A stretch of DNA of 64,000 bases, taken from assembly GCA_936440205.1 (NCBI GenBank), contig OW387138.1, forward strand, positions 24,261,541 to 24,325,540, given 5' to 3'. Under the pieces are notes generated by a model. The model was not told the origin of the DNA, did not search any database, and saw nothing but the letters and a program-made list of their open reading frames with translations. This stretch comes from Lepidonotus clava. Its lineage: Eukaryota > Annelida > Polychaeta > Phyllodocida > Polynoidae. This document shows, piece by piece, positions 1 through 10,589 of this stretch (the first letter of the stretch is position 1; each line of letters opens with the position of its first letter). A program made the translations under genes and the position numbers.

Positions 1-60
1 GCCCGAGCCAGAGTAAAAGCGCTCTTGTCAGCGTCATACTGCTCTTTCCAAAACCGAAAT

Positions 61-66
61 TTTATT
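61..66 (-). terminator. Poly(A) signal of the membrane-protein gene
   Basis: TTTATT on the plus strand is AATAAA on the minus strand, about 105 nt after the stop codon of the minus-strand membrane-protein frame. Confidence 0.45.
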
Positions 67-171
67 TAGCTACAAATTCAATTTATAACCATAACACTTG
101 TATCGATTGACGCACGTTCGGCAGCATATTGGTAGTAAACACACAAAAATACAACATTTTTCACACAAGAC

Positions 172-1032
172 TTAATCAAGGTCAACACGGCTTAAGTCCA
201 CTGAAGTATTAGTACTAATTGCAAGCTCACCGGGCCGGTATTTCCCCAAAAGAACAGGCTCTCCTATGCCTATACCCATGGTAACCAACTGGTAGCGTAT
301 AATGTCCTTAGTCATCAATCTTGTCAACATGATGTCCTTCAGTTTATTAACCTTTAAATGTGTGGGCAGTCGTGTCGATGTGCCGGTATAGCAGTCGGTC
401 ATTTGGATGACACAGTTCAATGTGTATCGTGCGCCTAGGCATATATTTTCGGCTTTAGTCAGTGTGATAGGATCGTCTGTTTGAAAGATATAATCTCCAA
501 AATGTCCAGGGAACGTGCCTATTTTAAGCCATACACTGTGATTGCCCGAGACAAGCAAGTATACACGAAAACGAGCATCTGCGAAGATGCGATTAATTCC
601 GGAGCAAACAAAGAATATGCTAATAATTATGGCTACGGCGAGGATAAGAAGAAGAGTGTACGAAGAGAGAAGTACCACAGTTGGGAATTCTTTAATGTTT
701 CCGTCTCCTGGGTTGGCTTCAGATCCAGTGTCAGTTACGGTATGGTCCTGGTCCAACAAGGCTTGCAGGGTGTCATGAAAGGTGAGGCCGGTCATCGCAT
801 CGTGTTTTGGTGGAGGGTGACCGGTAAATGGAGCAGTGAGGTTGACCAACCGGGTACGGGTTACTCCAGGCTTATTGTGAACGACCCTAGGCCAGTGTCC
901 GCCACTGGCAGCTCGAACAAATTCCACGCATGATACAAGAACCAAGTACGCGGCAGCTATATATTGAAAAAAAAAGAAAGAAGAGAACATGAAGGTTGTC
1001 ATCTCAACTTTAAACAAACACCTTCGTTCCAA
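172..1032 (-). CDS. Predicted single-pass membrane protein, family not recognised
   Basis: Open frame of 286 residues. A hydrophobic N-terminus (about residues 12-41) reads as a signal peptide ending near residue 41; a second ATG at codon 11 would give a cleaner one. Residues 42-117 would be a short ectodomain with one N-glycosylation sequon (NLT, 64-66) and a proline-rich stretch. Residues 118-145 form one strong transmembrane helix. Residues 146-286 would be a cytoplasmic domain with alternating hydrophobic strands that I cannot assign. An AATAAA signal on the same strand lies at 61-66, about 105 nt past the stop, supporting a real 3' end. It is divergent from the transposase gene, 0.8 kb apart. 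Alternatives: a host gene, a cargo gene of the neighbouring DNA transposon, or an envelope-like frame from a retroelement; the frame looks whole. Coding status fairly likely, function unknown. Confidence 0.55.
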   Translation of the reverse strand: MERRCLFKVEMTTFMFSSFFFFQYIAAAYLVLVSCVEFVRAASGGHWPRVVHNKPGVTRTRLVNLTAPFTGHPPPKHDAMTGLTFHDTLQALLDQDHTVTDTGSEANPGDGNIKEFPTVVLLSSYTLLLILAVAIIISIFFVCSGINRIFADARFRVYLLVSGNHSVWLKIGTFPGHFGDYIFQTDDPITLTKAENICLGARYTLNCVIQMTDCYTGTSTRLPTHLKVNKLKDIMLTRLMTKDIIRYQLVTMGIGIGEPVLLGKYRPGELAISTNTSVDLSRVDLD

Positions 1033-1400
1033 ATTACCATGGCCAGGCTATTCAAACAGACAGAATAAACTATAACTGCCATATGGCCACACCCTAGAAT
1101 TCAGAAAACTGGCCATATTATTTAATTAGGAAGGGCGACCCCCAGAATGAATACATATGTTTTACCTATTTTGAATAATTTGGAAAGTCGGCCATCGACT
1201 CGTATCACTTGTACAACAAAAGTAATTAAGAAGATTCTCACCAAGGGTGGCACTCAGGATTTTGACACTCATGATATTCACGTAGCCGTACACCAAACGC
1301 ACTATATAACGAAATAAGCTGACCCTAAGTAGTAGCAGAAAGCTTAAGGTTTGACCTTCGAGCTAAACTTCGAGCTCAGTTTTCAAGGCAGATGAAATCC

Positions 1401-1570
1401 TATGACCAGTCGACCTGACGGCAGCCGATGCGTTTCGGAAGCTGAGGAAACTTCACCGCCCTTTAATGGATAGACCCTAGGTTTTAATGGCAGGTGTCAT
1501 GCCCTCACCAGTCCAGACGGCGGACGATGCGTTTCGAAAGCTGGAGAAACTTCACGCGCCCGACAACGCG
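1401..1570. repeat. Direct repeat upstream of the transposase (two ~55-65 bp copies)
   Basis: Two imperfect copies share the core CGATGCGTTTCG followed by AAGCTG and GAAACTTCAC, at about 1411-1463 and 1517-1563. They lie 300-400 bp before the transposase start. Subterminal repeats in this position are typical transposase-binding sites in CACTA-like elements; that role is an inference. Confidence 0.5.
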
Positions 1571-1761
1571 CTACCGTGACGGCCAGGCTGGAGGCGACAT
1601 TAATCTCCTGGTAATACTGTGGCAGGCTGTTCTCGGCTTTAATTTCACACGGGTGTCTGAGGTTAGGAGCTCGAGTGCAACTACCCCTGGGTCGGGGCTG
1701 TGGCATGTCGCGGCAATTCGCGGCTTTCAGCTGGTGGGACCATAGGCGTCGGTCTGTACCA

Positions 1762-1770
1762 TATATAAAT
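1762..1770 (+). promoter_or_regulatory. TATA box of the transposase gene
   Basis: TATATAAAT lies 70-78 bp before the transposase ATG at 1840, predicting a start of transcription near 1790-1800 and a short 5' leader. Confidence 0.55.
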
Positions 1771-1839
1771 ACTTGTGTCGCGGTCGCAAATGGGGAAGGT
1801 TCATAGCCCTGAAGTGCTGCTGTCTAACTCAAGTTCGCC

Positions 1840-4800
1840 ATGGCCTCGCGATCGTGGTGTTTCAAGGGTCTGACCAGTGACCAGGCAGAAACCAGAAGAA
1901 ATATGGACACTAGCCGAAACCGATGGTGCGACACATGTAAACGTGCAGTTTCAAAAAGTACATATAACAGGAAGCATCTTAAGGAGCATGGTGAGTACCA
2001 GATAAATAGTATAACTAGGATAAAGTCACTTTCACCTGAAATCGATATCCTTCAAAACCTTCATAGCTAGCTTGCGCGCATAGATATTATTTTCAAATAC
2101 CTACTATACTCTTAATGATCAGTTAGTGTTTGGAAAATTATCGCCAGCCTAAATCTTTTCTTGACAATTAAACAATTGTTCAAATAATGAATGACTTGAA
2201 CAATGGACGTTATATATATGTATCCCTCCATGCATCTTTCTATCATAGCTTTTGAGTCAGAGAAACAACATTGGGTGGGAAAGTCTGTACTCTGAAACCC
2301 GACTGTACATTTGATTTATTATTATACATGTGTCTTGCAGAACCAATCCCATTTGGTTTACCTCAACGCGCTGGCAATCAGGCAGAAGTGGGTCTTGAGG
2401 CCGAAGCTGCAGATATTCAGGCTCAGGCAGGTAACCAGGCTGAAGCAGGTTTTCAGGCTGAGGCAGTTAACCAGGCTGAAGCAGGTTTTCAGGCTGAGGC
2501 AGGTAACCAGGCGGAAGCAGATATTCAGGCTCAGGCAGGTAACCAGGCTGAAGCAGGTTTTCAGGCTGAGGCAGTTAACCAGGCTGAAGCAGGTTTTCAG
2601 GCTGAGGCAGGTAACCAGGCGGAAGCAGGTTTTCAGGCTGAGGCAGGTAACCAGGCTGAAGCAGGTTTTCAGGCTGAGGCAGGTAACAAGGCTGAAGCGG
2701 GTGTTGAGGCTGAGGCAGGTAACCAGGCTGAAGCGGGTATTGAGGCTGAAGGTGGTATGCAGGTTGAGGCGGGAATTCGGGCTGAAGGTGGTATCCAGGT
2801 TGGAGCTGGTATTCGGGAAGAAGCTGCAGCTGCTAATCAGCGGCAGGCTGAAGTCGGCAATCCGGGAGAAGCAGACAGTCAGCCTGTGGGTCGCAATCAG
2901 CCTGTTGAAGAGGCGGTACCCATGGAAGCCGATGAGGAGTCACGTGATGATATGGAAGACTATTACGGTACCATGGAAGATTCCCAAGAAACGGAAGAAA
3001 ATGATAAGCTTGATCCAGAGGCAGTCAACATTCGCAACAGGGCCATCCGTCACTTAAAAGTGGTTTTCGGTGACGGGACGGGTCGTCCTAGCCCATTGGC
3101 AAGGCTTGTTAGTGGTACCCCTAATAAGAATATCCAAAGCCTATTTTCATGGGTTCTGTTCTTTCTTTTGCAGTGGCAGATCCACACCTTCACCAGTGAT
3201 ACGCAAATGGCTAAAGTTATGTGCTTCATTTGTGAATTATTGACGGTAGCAGGTAATGACCGGGTTTCACAAGCAGCGGAGGCAGTATTCCCCAAAACGA
3301 TGCGGATGATGTACAAATGGTTGGGTACAGACCTAACGATGACTAATTACTCTATCAGTGTATGCTGCCCGGCCTGTTATACGTTGTCGCATTCTGTGTT
3401 GTCCACCACTGAGCGTGTGCGAGCTCGAGGCTTTTACACGGATCATAATGGTAATCAGCAACCCATTAGGTGTACTACCATCGGTGATGATTTAAAACGC
3501 TGCAACAGGAAATTGTTTTATGAGACCAAGATTGTGGGGGAAATTGCCTTCCTTCCAGTCAGGACATTCTGTTACCAGTCGCTCGAGAAGAGTTTGCAGG
3601 TTATGATGAAACGTCCAGGTTTTGAGCTGAAATGTAGAGAGTGGAAGGGCAGGAGGATACCCAAAGGAGTGTTTGCTGACATTTACGACGGTTCGGTATG
3701 GAAAGAATTTAACGCGAACAACGACGGCTTTCTTGATAATGAAGACAACTTGGCTCTTCAGATGAATATCGATTGGTTTCAACCATTCTCTCGGAAAGCT
3801 TCGATGTCAGTAGGGGGCATTTACCTAACAATACTTAACCTACCCAGAAATGAGCGGTACAGACTTGAGAACGTCATACTATACGGTATCATTCCAAACT
3901 TAAGTAAAGAACCTGCCGACCTTACCAGTTTTCTGAGGCCCCTAGTCAACGAACTCAAGGAATTCTGGCATCAGGGAAAAAGGCTTATAACCAACGTTTG
4001 CCCAAATGGCAAGACCGTTAAGTTGGCGCTTTTGAACGTTGCTGCCGACCTGCCTGCAGGGAGGAAGACCTGCGGTTTCCTGCTACCTAATGCTATCATG
4101 GGTTGTTCAAAATGTCTGAAGGAATTCAAGAATTCAAACCGTGGAGGATTCAACATGGCGAATTGGACTCCTCGTACTCTGGACCAACACAAGGAGAGAG
4201 TGAGTGAGATTACAGCTGCATCCACCCCGAGAGAGAAAAGTAAACTTGAGAAACAGTATGGAGCTCGTTCCTGTGTCCTCCTGGAATTGCCCTACTTCAA
4301 TCCCATCAGGTAAGTTCAATCTCCAGGCCGAACAAATTTAAAGGCCAATCTTACACAGAATTATACCAAAATATTAACAATTTTAATTTGACATTTGAAT
4401 AAACATTAATACAAATGTTTCCATTAGCAGTAACTGTATTATATGACATTCATTTCTTCAGGTTCCTCTCGATCGATGTGATGCATAATGTACTGTTGGG
4501 TAAGTGTTGAAGCTTGACCTAACGTTAATTAATGTTTAGCACTGATAATGTGTTTGAAATGGAAATTGCATTTGCCTTTAATTTGGACTATTAGTTCATT
4601 GGGGTTTCAATACCGATTTCACATATGTGCTTTTATTATTGGGATTCAGGGACTGCCAAGCGAATGTGGAAGAGGTGGACCGACAAAGAGTTGTCAAAGA
4701 AGAAGAAGAATTCAACAGATGACGTTGTACTAAGCGCTAATCAGGTGTTGACTATTGATACTCGTCTGAATCAGTTTAAAGAGGGACTACCGGATGACTG

Positions 4801-5923
4801 CGTGGTAACTAACATCAAATCGAACGCTGGGATGTGGACGGCAAAGGAGTGGAAGAATTGGGTTACAGTCTCGTCTGGATACTGCCTCCAGGGCCTTTTG
4901 CCGGAGAATATGCTTCATAGCTGGCAGCGTTTCGTAGAAGCCACTCGACTTCTGTGCAAGCCTTGTATTACACACCACGAGATAGAACAGGCACACAGGA
5001 AACTATTGCACTTTTGTAAGAGCACAGAGCTCCAGTTCGGTTCTGATTTCATTACCCCAAACATGCATCTACATCTCCATTTAAAGGAGTGTCTCCGGGA
5101 GTATGGTCCAGCTCCCAGTACTTGGCTGTTCAGTTTTGAGCGGTATAATGGTTACTTGGGGGATGTGCCGACTAACAATCGCCAGATAGAGAAACAATTG
5201 TTTGAGAGGTTTCACAGGATGAGTCGTGTCAGTCAGGCGCGCGCCGAAATGCCGTCCAAACACGAGGGGAAATTTGGCAAACACTGCCAGCTGGGAGAAG
5301 GAGAGAAGAAAGCAAGAACGGTCCTGGAAACACTCGATGTACCCAATGAGCGAGATTTCGCGCAGTGCGAGAGCCTATGGAGTCTCCCCGACGGCTTCGA
5401 GACATTTAGAGGAGAAAATGTGTGGATCGACTCGGACGATCTTGAGCTGCTCAAAAAAACATACAAAAAGATGTACCCCACAGAACCGGAGATCCTAGAG
5501 AAGTCATTTCTGCCTTCAGTTTACGTGAAGTCTAAAGTCGCAAAATATGGCCCCATGACTTATTCCAGCACAAATTCCAGCAGTGGTAAAAAGTTGTCTA
5601 GACTAATGGCAAATTGGTACGACGACGGACAGACTGACCCCCGGGAGCGACCGTGCATCGCCACCCACTACATGAAACATTACATACAATGTAATGCAAC
5701 CGGGCAGAAGAGGCAACATGTGTTTGCAGCTGTGAAGTGGTACCGACCCAGCACCGTCGATTCCAGATACATAAGTCCTTATACAATGTGGCACAAGGAA
5801 AAGTTCGAGCAACCTTCATGGGCATCTTTCCTGCCTGTTATGCGGATAAGTGGACATTTTGGATATGTGGTTGAACAAGAAAATATGATCGTATGTCCCC
5901 TTCGGCGCCACGACTTCTTGTAG
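1840..5923 (+). CDS. Transposase, tnp2-like, CACTA/EnSpm (CMC) superfamily, four exons
   Basis: Exons 1840-1990, 2341-4309, 4462-4499 and 4650-5923 join in frame through three GT-AG introns to 1143 residues. The start has a good context (gccATGG). Exon 1 encodes a C2H2 finger with exact spacing (C30, C33, H46, H50), probably for DNA binding. Residues about 61-185 are an Ala/Glu/Gln/Gly-rich repeat encoded by a minisatellite, followed by an acidic segment. The catalytic part shows the tnp2 hallmarks: IDWFQPF (D528), LPR, ADLPAGRKTCGF (D620) with a GCSKC pair, SIDVMHNVLLGTAK (D712, spread over the microexon), and a DUF4218-like end with PNMHLHLHLKE, YGP and FERYNGYL. Catalytic roles of these acidic residues are inferred from family position. 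No stop or frame break is seen in the exons, so it could encode a working enzyme. Family is confident, subfamily (Plavaka-like or other) not. Confidence 0.85.
2371..2770 (+). repeat. Coding minisatellite in transposase exon 2
   Basis: Tandem 18-nt half-units paired into 36-nt units encode QAEAGF/QAEAGN-type hexapeptides, about twenty in all, decaying towards the 3' side (IEAEGG, IRAEGG). All length changes keep the frame. The +1 frame across it is also open but is Lys/Arg-rich and not supported by splicing. Confidence 0.85.
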
Positions 5924-5967
5924 ATCTAGAGGACCTATAGATATATATAACGAACTCGTGCACGTAG

Positions 5968-6242
5968 TGTCCGAAATTAAGCTGAAAACGTATGCATCAT
6001 TAATGAGATTGTGCACCACAAATATTGGATATGCACCCCCCGATATATGGGAATGAAAAAATTCCATGAGAAGTGTGCACATGTATAAAAAAATGTGCAA
6101 ACCTTAAAAATAACGCACCTGGCAGTGAGTGTGCAGAATCACGAGTGTGAGTGTGCAGATCTAGACTCACGAGTGTGAGTGTGATCCCCGGGTGAAGGCC
6201 TATAGGCCCGGCCTATAGGGTGCAGCAGCTTAATTTCGGACA
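5968..6242. repeat. 16-bp perfect inverted repeat enclosing ~243 bp
   Basis: TGTCCGAAATTAAGCT at 5968-5983 is the exact reverse complement of 6227-6242. It sits right after the transposase stop and could be a remnant of a small inserted element or a structured 3' UTR. No convincing target duplication is seen. Confidence 0.5.
6122..6186. repeat. Short tandem repeat, CACGAGTGTGAGTGTG units
   Basis: Three to four copies of (T)CACGAGTGTGAGTGTG with spacers GCAGAA / GCAGATCTAGAC lie inside the 16-bp inverted repeat. Confidence 0.6.
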
Positions 6243-6373
6243 ATGTCCGGTGTTTTATATGCATTGTTAGGATTATGTGATTTAGACGCTTTTGCCAACA
6301 AAAGCAACATTTTTTTATTAGGAATAATTATATTACGCCCTAAACCTTATAATGTGACTACTTTCAAATTTAA

Positions 6374-6379
6374 AATAAA
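6374..6379 (+). terminator. Possible poly(A) signal of the transposase gene
   Basis: The first AATAAA after the transposase stop, about 450 nt downstream and before the TATA box of the next gene. Weak evidence by itself. Confidence 0.3.
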
Positions 6380-6658
6380 AGGTAGGAAATTACTTCGCAA
6401 GGTTACGGTGCCAGGATGTGCGACTTTGAGGTACGTTTTCTGAAGTTATTTCACAGGCTGGGGGTGTGGGGCCGTGTGCATTTACGGGTGGTTTCTTGAG
6501 TCAGGTGTCAGGACGTGCACATCCAGCTGCCAGGGCTGCGCTGCGCGAGCGACACCTTATGTAACACCTGACACCGGTCGCTCAGGCTGCTCGGCTGACC
6601 TAGATGGCCCCTCATTACCCTGCCCCCCGGGGGGGTCGGGGGGGGGGGGGGGCACCAG

Positions 6659-6667
6659 CTTTATAAG
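6659..6667 (+). promoter_or_regulatory. TATA box of the PHD-like gene
   Basis: CTTTATAAG lies about 115 bp before the ATG at 6778 and just after a G-run, giving this gene its own predicted promoter rather than dependence on transposase read-through. Confidence 0.5.
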
Positions 6668-6777
6668 GAGGTGCCCACCACGTGCACACACACAGTCCCG
6701 CGCCAGCCTCACGACCATAAAAGCCGTACGTACGCAGAAGTTTGCTGATATTAAACACAAGCACCACATTGTGAACA

Positions 6778-8299
6778 ATGGCGACCGCGCAGAAAACCCG
6801 GTAGGTGAATCAGATAACTTGCCTATAATTTGATAAGATAACATGCCTATATAGAGAAGTAGTGTTTTTTCAGGCTTTGCGGGAGAATGACTTGGGGGTT
6901 ACACTTCCATATAATTATAGAGTGTTTGTTAACAAATGTATAATTGTGTGGATAATAGCTGTTACGTTTGGTAGATATTTTCCATTTTTTTTCGTTTTCT
7001 CCCCATACACGTAGATAACCAATTCCAGACACTTAAAGGTTGTTTTTTTTGGCTCATTCAAGCAACCATGTGCGGTCGGAGGAGGAAGAGGAATCCCAGG
7101 CATGGACACCGCGTGAGGAGAAAAATATTGAAGAGGAGGAAACGATCTGGACGGAACCCGAATGGACCGAGTGCGCGCCCCTGTTCACCCCTAAGTAGGT
7201 TTAAATTGTTCAACACTGTTGCAATTGATGGACAGGGATGGAAGAGAAGCATGGAAAGAAAATTATTAACTTACTATCTGGTAGGATGAGTATCGTCATG
7301 CCAAATAATGCACACTGTCTAAAACCCGACGACGGACTCGCGGTCGGACATAGTTGTGGTCGCTCGAATTCATGTAACATGCTGAAACAACAGGCTCTTT
7401 TTTGGACATTTTAAAAATTGCAAATTTGTCAGACTGGCACAATAACATGAAATAGAGATTGGATGAGAAAAATTGAGATGCCGATGATTTGGTAGTTTCG
7501 ACCACCTATGTTGAAATGATGGACGGTGTGATGATTTTTGAAATTTTTTCCAGGACGCACGACCAACAACAGCTCCCGGACGGCCCATCAGAGTGGACGT
7601 GCGTCTACTGTTCGGAGGATCCGACCCAGGTTGGTACATTTGTATTTACACGATGAAGCTAAGTGGGAAATAAAACATGTAAGCGTATGAAGGGAAATAT
7701 GTATAAACAAAACAAAATGATGAGTGGGGCGATTTCACGAGTACAATTGTTCTGAAATTTGCCAATATTACGAGGGACACGCTGGTATGTAGTAAGTGCA
7801 AAATTGACTTTTGCACATTTAACTATAACCACACAATTTTTTTCAGGAGCAGGAGGAGTACTTAACGGACCAAAGGTGGAAGGCGATGGAAACGTTTGCC
7901 GAAGACCAACACGCCACACAACCGCAGGCCATATTCTTGGATGGCAACTACAGGTACGCCGGGTTTTTTTTTCATAATAAATAATATTATATAGCGACAA
8001 TGATTTTCGATGATGCTACTAGGCAAAAAATAACGAGGGCATAGAATCTTGATGTTGACGTTGGAGTGAACGCCGAATTTCGTACGGTTACTAAAAATTG
8101 TGATTGATGATGGTCCGATTAGTTCGTGCACACAATTTAAAAAAATGTGTATTTAAACATGCCTCCGTAATATTTCAGAATGTACTTGGTCTGCAACTAC
8201 TGCGGCCGGTGCTACCACGCCGACTGTGAGGGGGGCGAGCCTGCCAGCATCATGTGCTCCGAGGTGTTGTGCGAGTGGTGCGCCGAGGATAAAGATTAA
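6778..8299 (+). CDS. Small PHD-like (C4HC3) zinc-finger protein, five exons
   Basis: Exons 6778-6800, 7063-7194, 7554-7629, 7847-7953 and 8179-8299 splice in frame through four GT-AG introns with good acceptor tracts, giving 152 residues and a TAA stop. The N-terminal half is acidic (EEEEE near residue 14, EEEE near 31) and Trp-rich. The C-terminal half has ligands in PHD order: C68-x2-C71, C118-x2-C121, H126-x2-C129, C144-x2-C147, with four residues between C121 and H126 as in PHD fingers. The loop between the first and second pairs is 46 residues, longer than usual, and holds two introns. PHD fingers usually bind histone H3 tails or other proteins in the nucleus; that function is only inferred. 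It is on the transposase strand, 0.85 kb downstream, so it may be the second gene of the same element. No family member recognised. The splicing model rests on frame consistency only. Confidence 0.7.
8002..8050 (+). repeat. 49-bp segment of intron 4 duplicated at 11363-11411
   Basis: The segment starting GATTTTCGATGATGCTACTA is identical at 11363-11411. In the second copy the next ~390 bp, including the last exon of the PHD-like gene, are replaced by 11 nt. Confidence 0.9.
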
Positions 8300-8314
8300 T
8301 AGAATCGATTCAGC

Positions 8315-8320
8315 AATAAA
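8315..8320 (+). terminator. Poly(A) signal of the PHD-like gene
   Basis: AATAAA lies 15 nt after the stop codon at 8297-8299, which supports the five-exon model. Confidence 0.6.
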
Positions 8321-8442
8321 ATAGTACACTAGATTTTAACTACACTTTGTGTCAAATGTCCTTTTATTTTTGTTTTTATACAGTAACACTAGCTATAGGT
8401 TAGAATTTACCTTAAATCACAGCTTCACGCTAAACTATGTTT

Positions 8443-8789
8443 TTTGTGTGTACCTGGCAGTCTACGGCCGATCGTACAGAGTATATTGAACAGATAATGT
8501 GAGTCATAATATATGTTTCATCTAAATTTACAAATATACTAGATCAGAGTGAAACACAGTCTTTTAATGCCTACTAACTTCTAAGTACAGTGAGAGTAGA
8601 ACACTGGTAAAGCGCGGCCATCAAATACAACCCACATTCCCCGTATAGGTCTAGAGGCATAGAAACTTTGCTAAATCTGAGGGGTTCCAGAGACCCCCTA
8701 ATTTGGATAATTCCCTTTATTGGTAGTTTTAATTGCGTAAAATTTGAGAAATCGGAGGGGGGTCAACCGAACATGGGGACCCCCCCCCC
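8443..8789 (+). repeat. 347-bp segment, copy 1 of a near-identical pair
   Basis: It matches 11424-11770 with one substitution (CTAGAGG/CTATAGG) and one T deletion that I can count. It begins TTTTGTGTGTACCTGGCAG and ends in a C-run. It probably belongs to the 3' part of the mobile unit that holds the PHD-like gene. Confidence 0.9.
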
Positions 8790-9242
8790 CCCCCCCCCTT
8801 CAATACATTCTGCTACAGACTGCAGGCTTTAAGCCGGATGGCAGGTGCACACCCCTGTAACGACCAACAGAGAGCTCCTCTCAGACTGGGGCAAATTAAA
8901 CTCATGGGGCAAACTGCGACACAGCTCAGAATCCGTCCCAATCATCGGTTGAGACCGGGGTTTACTTACGCAGTGCAACGGGGCGTGGTGGGGCGTGGCC
9001 CGGTAAGGGTTACACCGTCAGGCGGTCTCTGGGTCGGGCACCCGGGTCGGACCCTGGAGATTAATCCTCCATCACGCAGGGCTCTCTCCCTCACTCCCTC
9101 CCAGTCTATCCCGACAGATTACTAGTTTTAGCGGGGCAGGAGCCTTGATTTGTGAAGACGTGGAGAAATGGCAATGTTTGACCCCATCGTAAGGCCCGTG
9201 GAGGAACCTACCCGTCGGAAAATCAATCACCTGCAGCATCAA

Positions 9243-9326
9243 GTCGGCGGTAAAATGGATAAGTCATTTCACCGGCGACCTGATGTGTTTTCTCTGCACG
9301 GGTTCGAATCCTGTAAATGCCTGGGT
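9243..9326 (+). repeat. tRNA-like sequence, SINE head or tRNA pseudogene
   Basis: GGGTTCGAATCC fits a Pol III B box and sits in a five-pair T-arm (ACGGG / CCTGT). A D-arm-like AATG...CATT precedes it, but the acceptor and anticodon arms do not pair well, so it is not a normal tRNA gene. Confidence 0.35.
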
Positions 9327-9464
9327 AAACTTGACGTATCGTCCGTCATACGGCAATACGCCTTTTTTCTGTTCATAATTTTAAAGTGTCATTATTATTG
9401 TACTATTTTATATCAATATTATCTAATTCACGAATATGTCTTGGTAGGGAAAACCAGTGTTTAG

Positions 9465-10575
9465 CACCCCTGTAATAAGCTAAGGGGATTTCCAGAGATG
9501 AAAGTGGTCCATGAGAAAAAAAAAGTGTAAATTCATCCTCGAAGAATTGCATGCATTTACGGGAGGGTCGAGTATTAACATATTATTATTTGTTTAATTC
9601 TCCGAATTTTGTATTTATCTTAATTATTGCTCATTTTTGACTTTAAACATATCAATTTGTTCACAATTATGTTAAAGAATGTTTTCCGTAGAAAAAATCC
9701 TACTTTGATTTATGATTTCAGACTTTTCTATCATCACTGTCGGAATAATTTAATGCTCCACAGGACAGAGACCACATGCTGTGTCTATCGCCCAACCCCC
9801 GTTCTTCCCCCACATCACATAACCATCTGCAGCTGGTCACCAGACACCCCTGACCACAGGGCTACCCATGACGGGGATAAGACTACAAATTCAGAATATA
9901 AAACTATAAATATTTCATATGGAAAAAAAAACAAAATACGTACATTTTCCTTGGTGTTAGGACTAAGAATGAACAATATATACAAATGCTCAGTACATTC
10001 TGATGTGAAATTAGTTTCTGAAATTAAAGTGTGAACAAAATGTTGCATAAATTTATATTTGCAATTCCAATGGGACTCCCCATATGAATCCGATCCTCCA
10101 CTTTCTCCTTTTCCACTTCATACTGGGAAGGGGGCCCTTTCAAGGATACTACCCACTGCCAAACTACCGCCCGCCCCTTCTTTTTCTCACCGATCCCTCC
10201 TAAATTCTAGTTGACCACGTGCACCTCTTGTTTATGGCCCTAGACCCTTAAATTCGAGACGGCGACATGGCCCTTTTTGGGCTTAGTGACATGGGACAGG
10301 GCTAATTCTTAAATTCGACAGGGCGACATGGATGTTTCTTAAAATTGACATGCGACATTGGGACCCCCCCCATCAAGGGCCCCTTGTTTGTCAGGGAAGA
10401 CTCACATCACCGCCCCCAAAATTCTGGTTCTGTACATGTCAGTACCAGGAAATATGCCTAAATACCCCAAACTGCTTAATCTAATAATACTGGGTATGCA
10501 GAAGGTTTAATTCAGTTTGGCAGGTATCCAAGTCTATCAATACTAGACTTTATCTCTTGATGGCTCCTGGTTGAT
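9465..10575. other. No gene seen; AT-rich with a short degenerate tandem
   Basis: No coding signal found. Around 10250-10360 there are three loose copies of a unit with TTAAATTCGA and GGCGACATGG. Confidence 0.4.
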
Positions 10576-10589
10576 ATGTTTAGATCCAT

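Noticed and set aside
2311-3057. 248-codon Lys/Arg-rich plus-strand frame
   Set aside because: It is the +1 shadow of the coding minisatellite in transposase exon 2; splicing and family motifs support the other frame.
8838-9125. 95-codon plus-strand frame
   Set aside because: GC-rich composition, no recognisable motif, no splice or poly(A) support.
9243-9326. Functional tRNA gene
   Set aside because: Only the T-arm is good; acceptor and anticodon arms do not pair.
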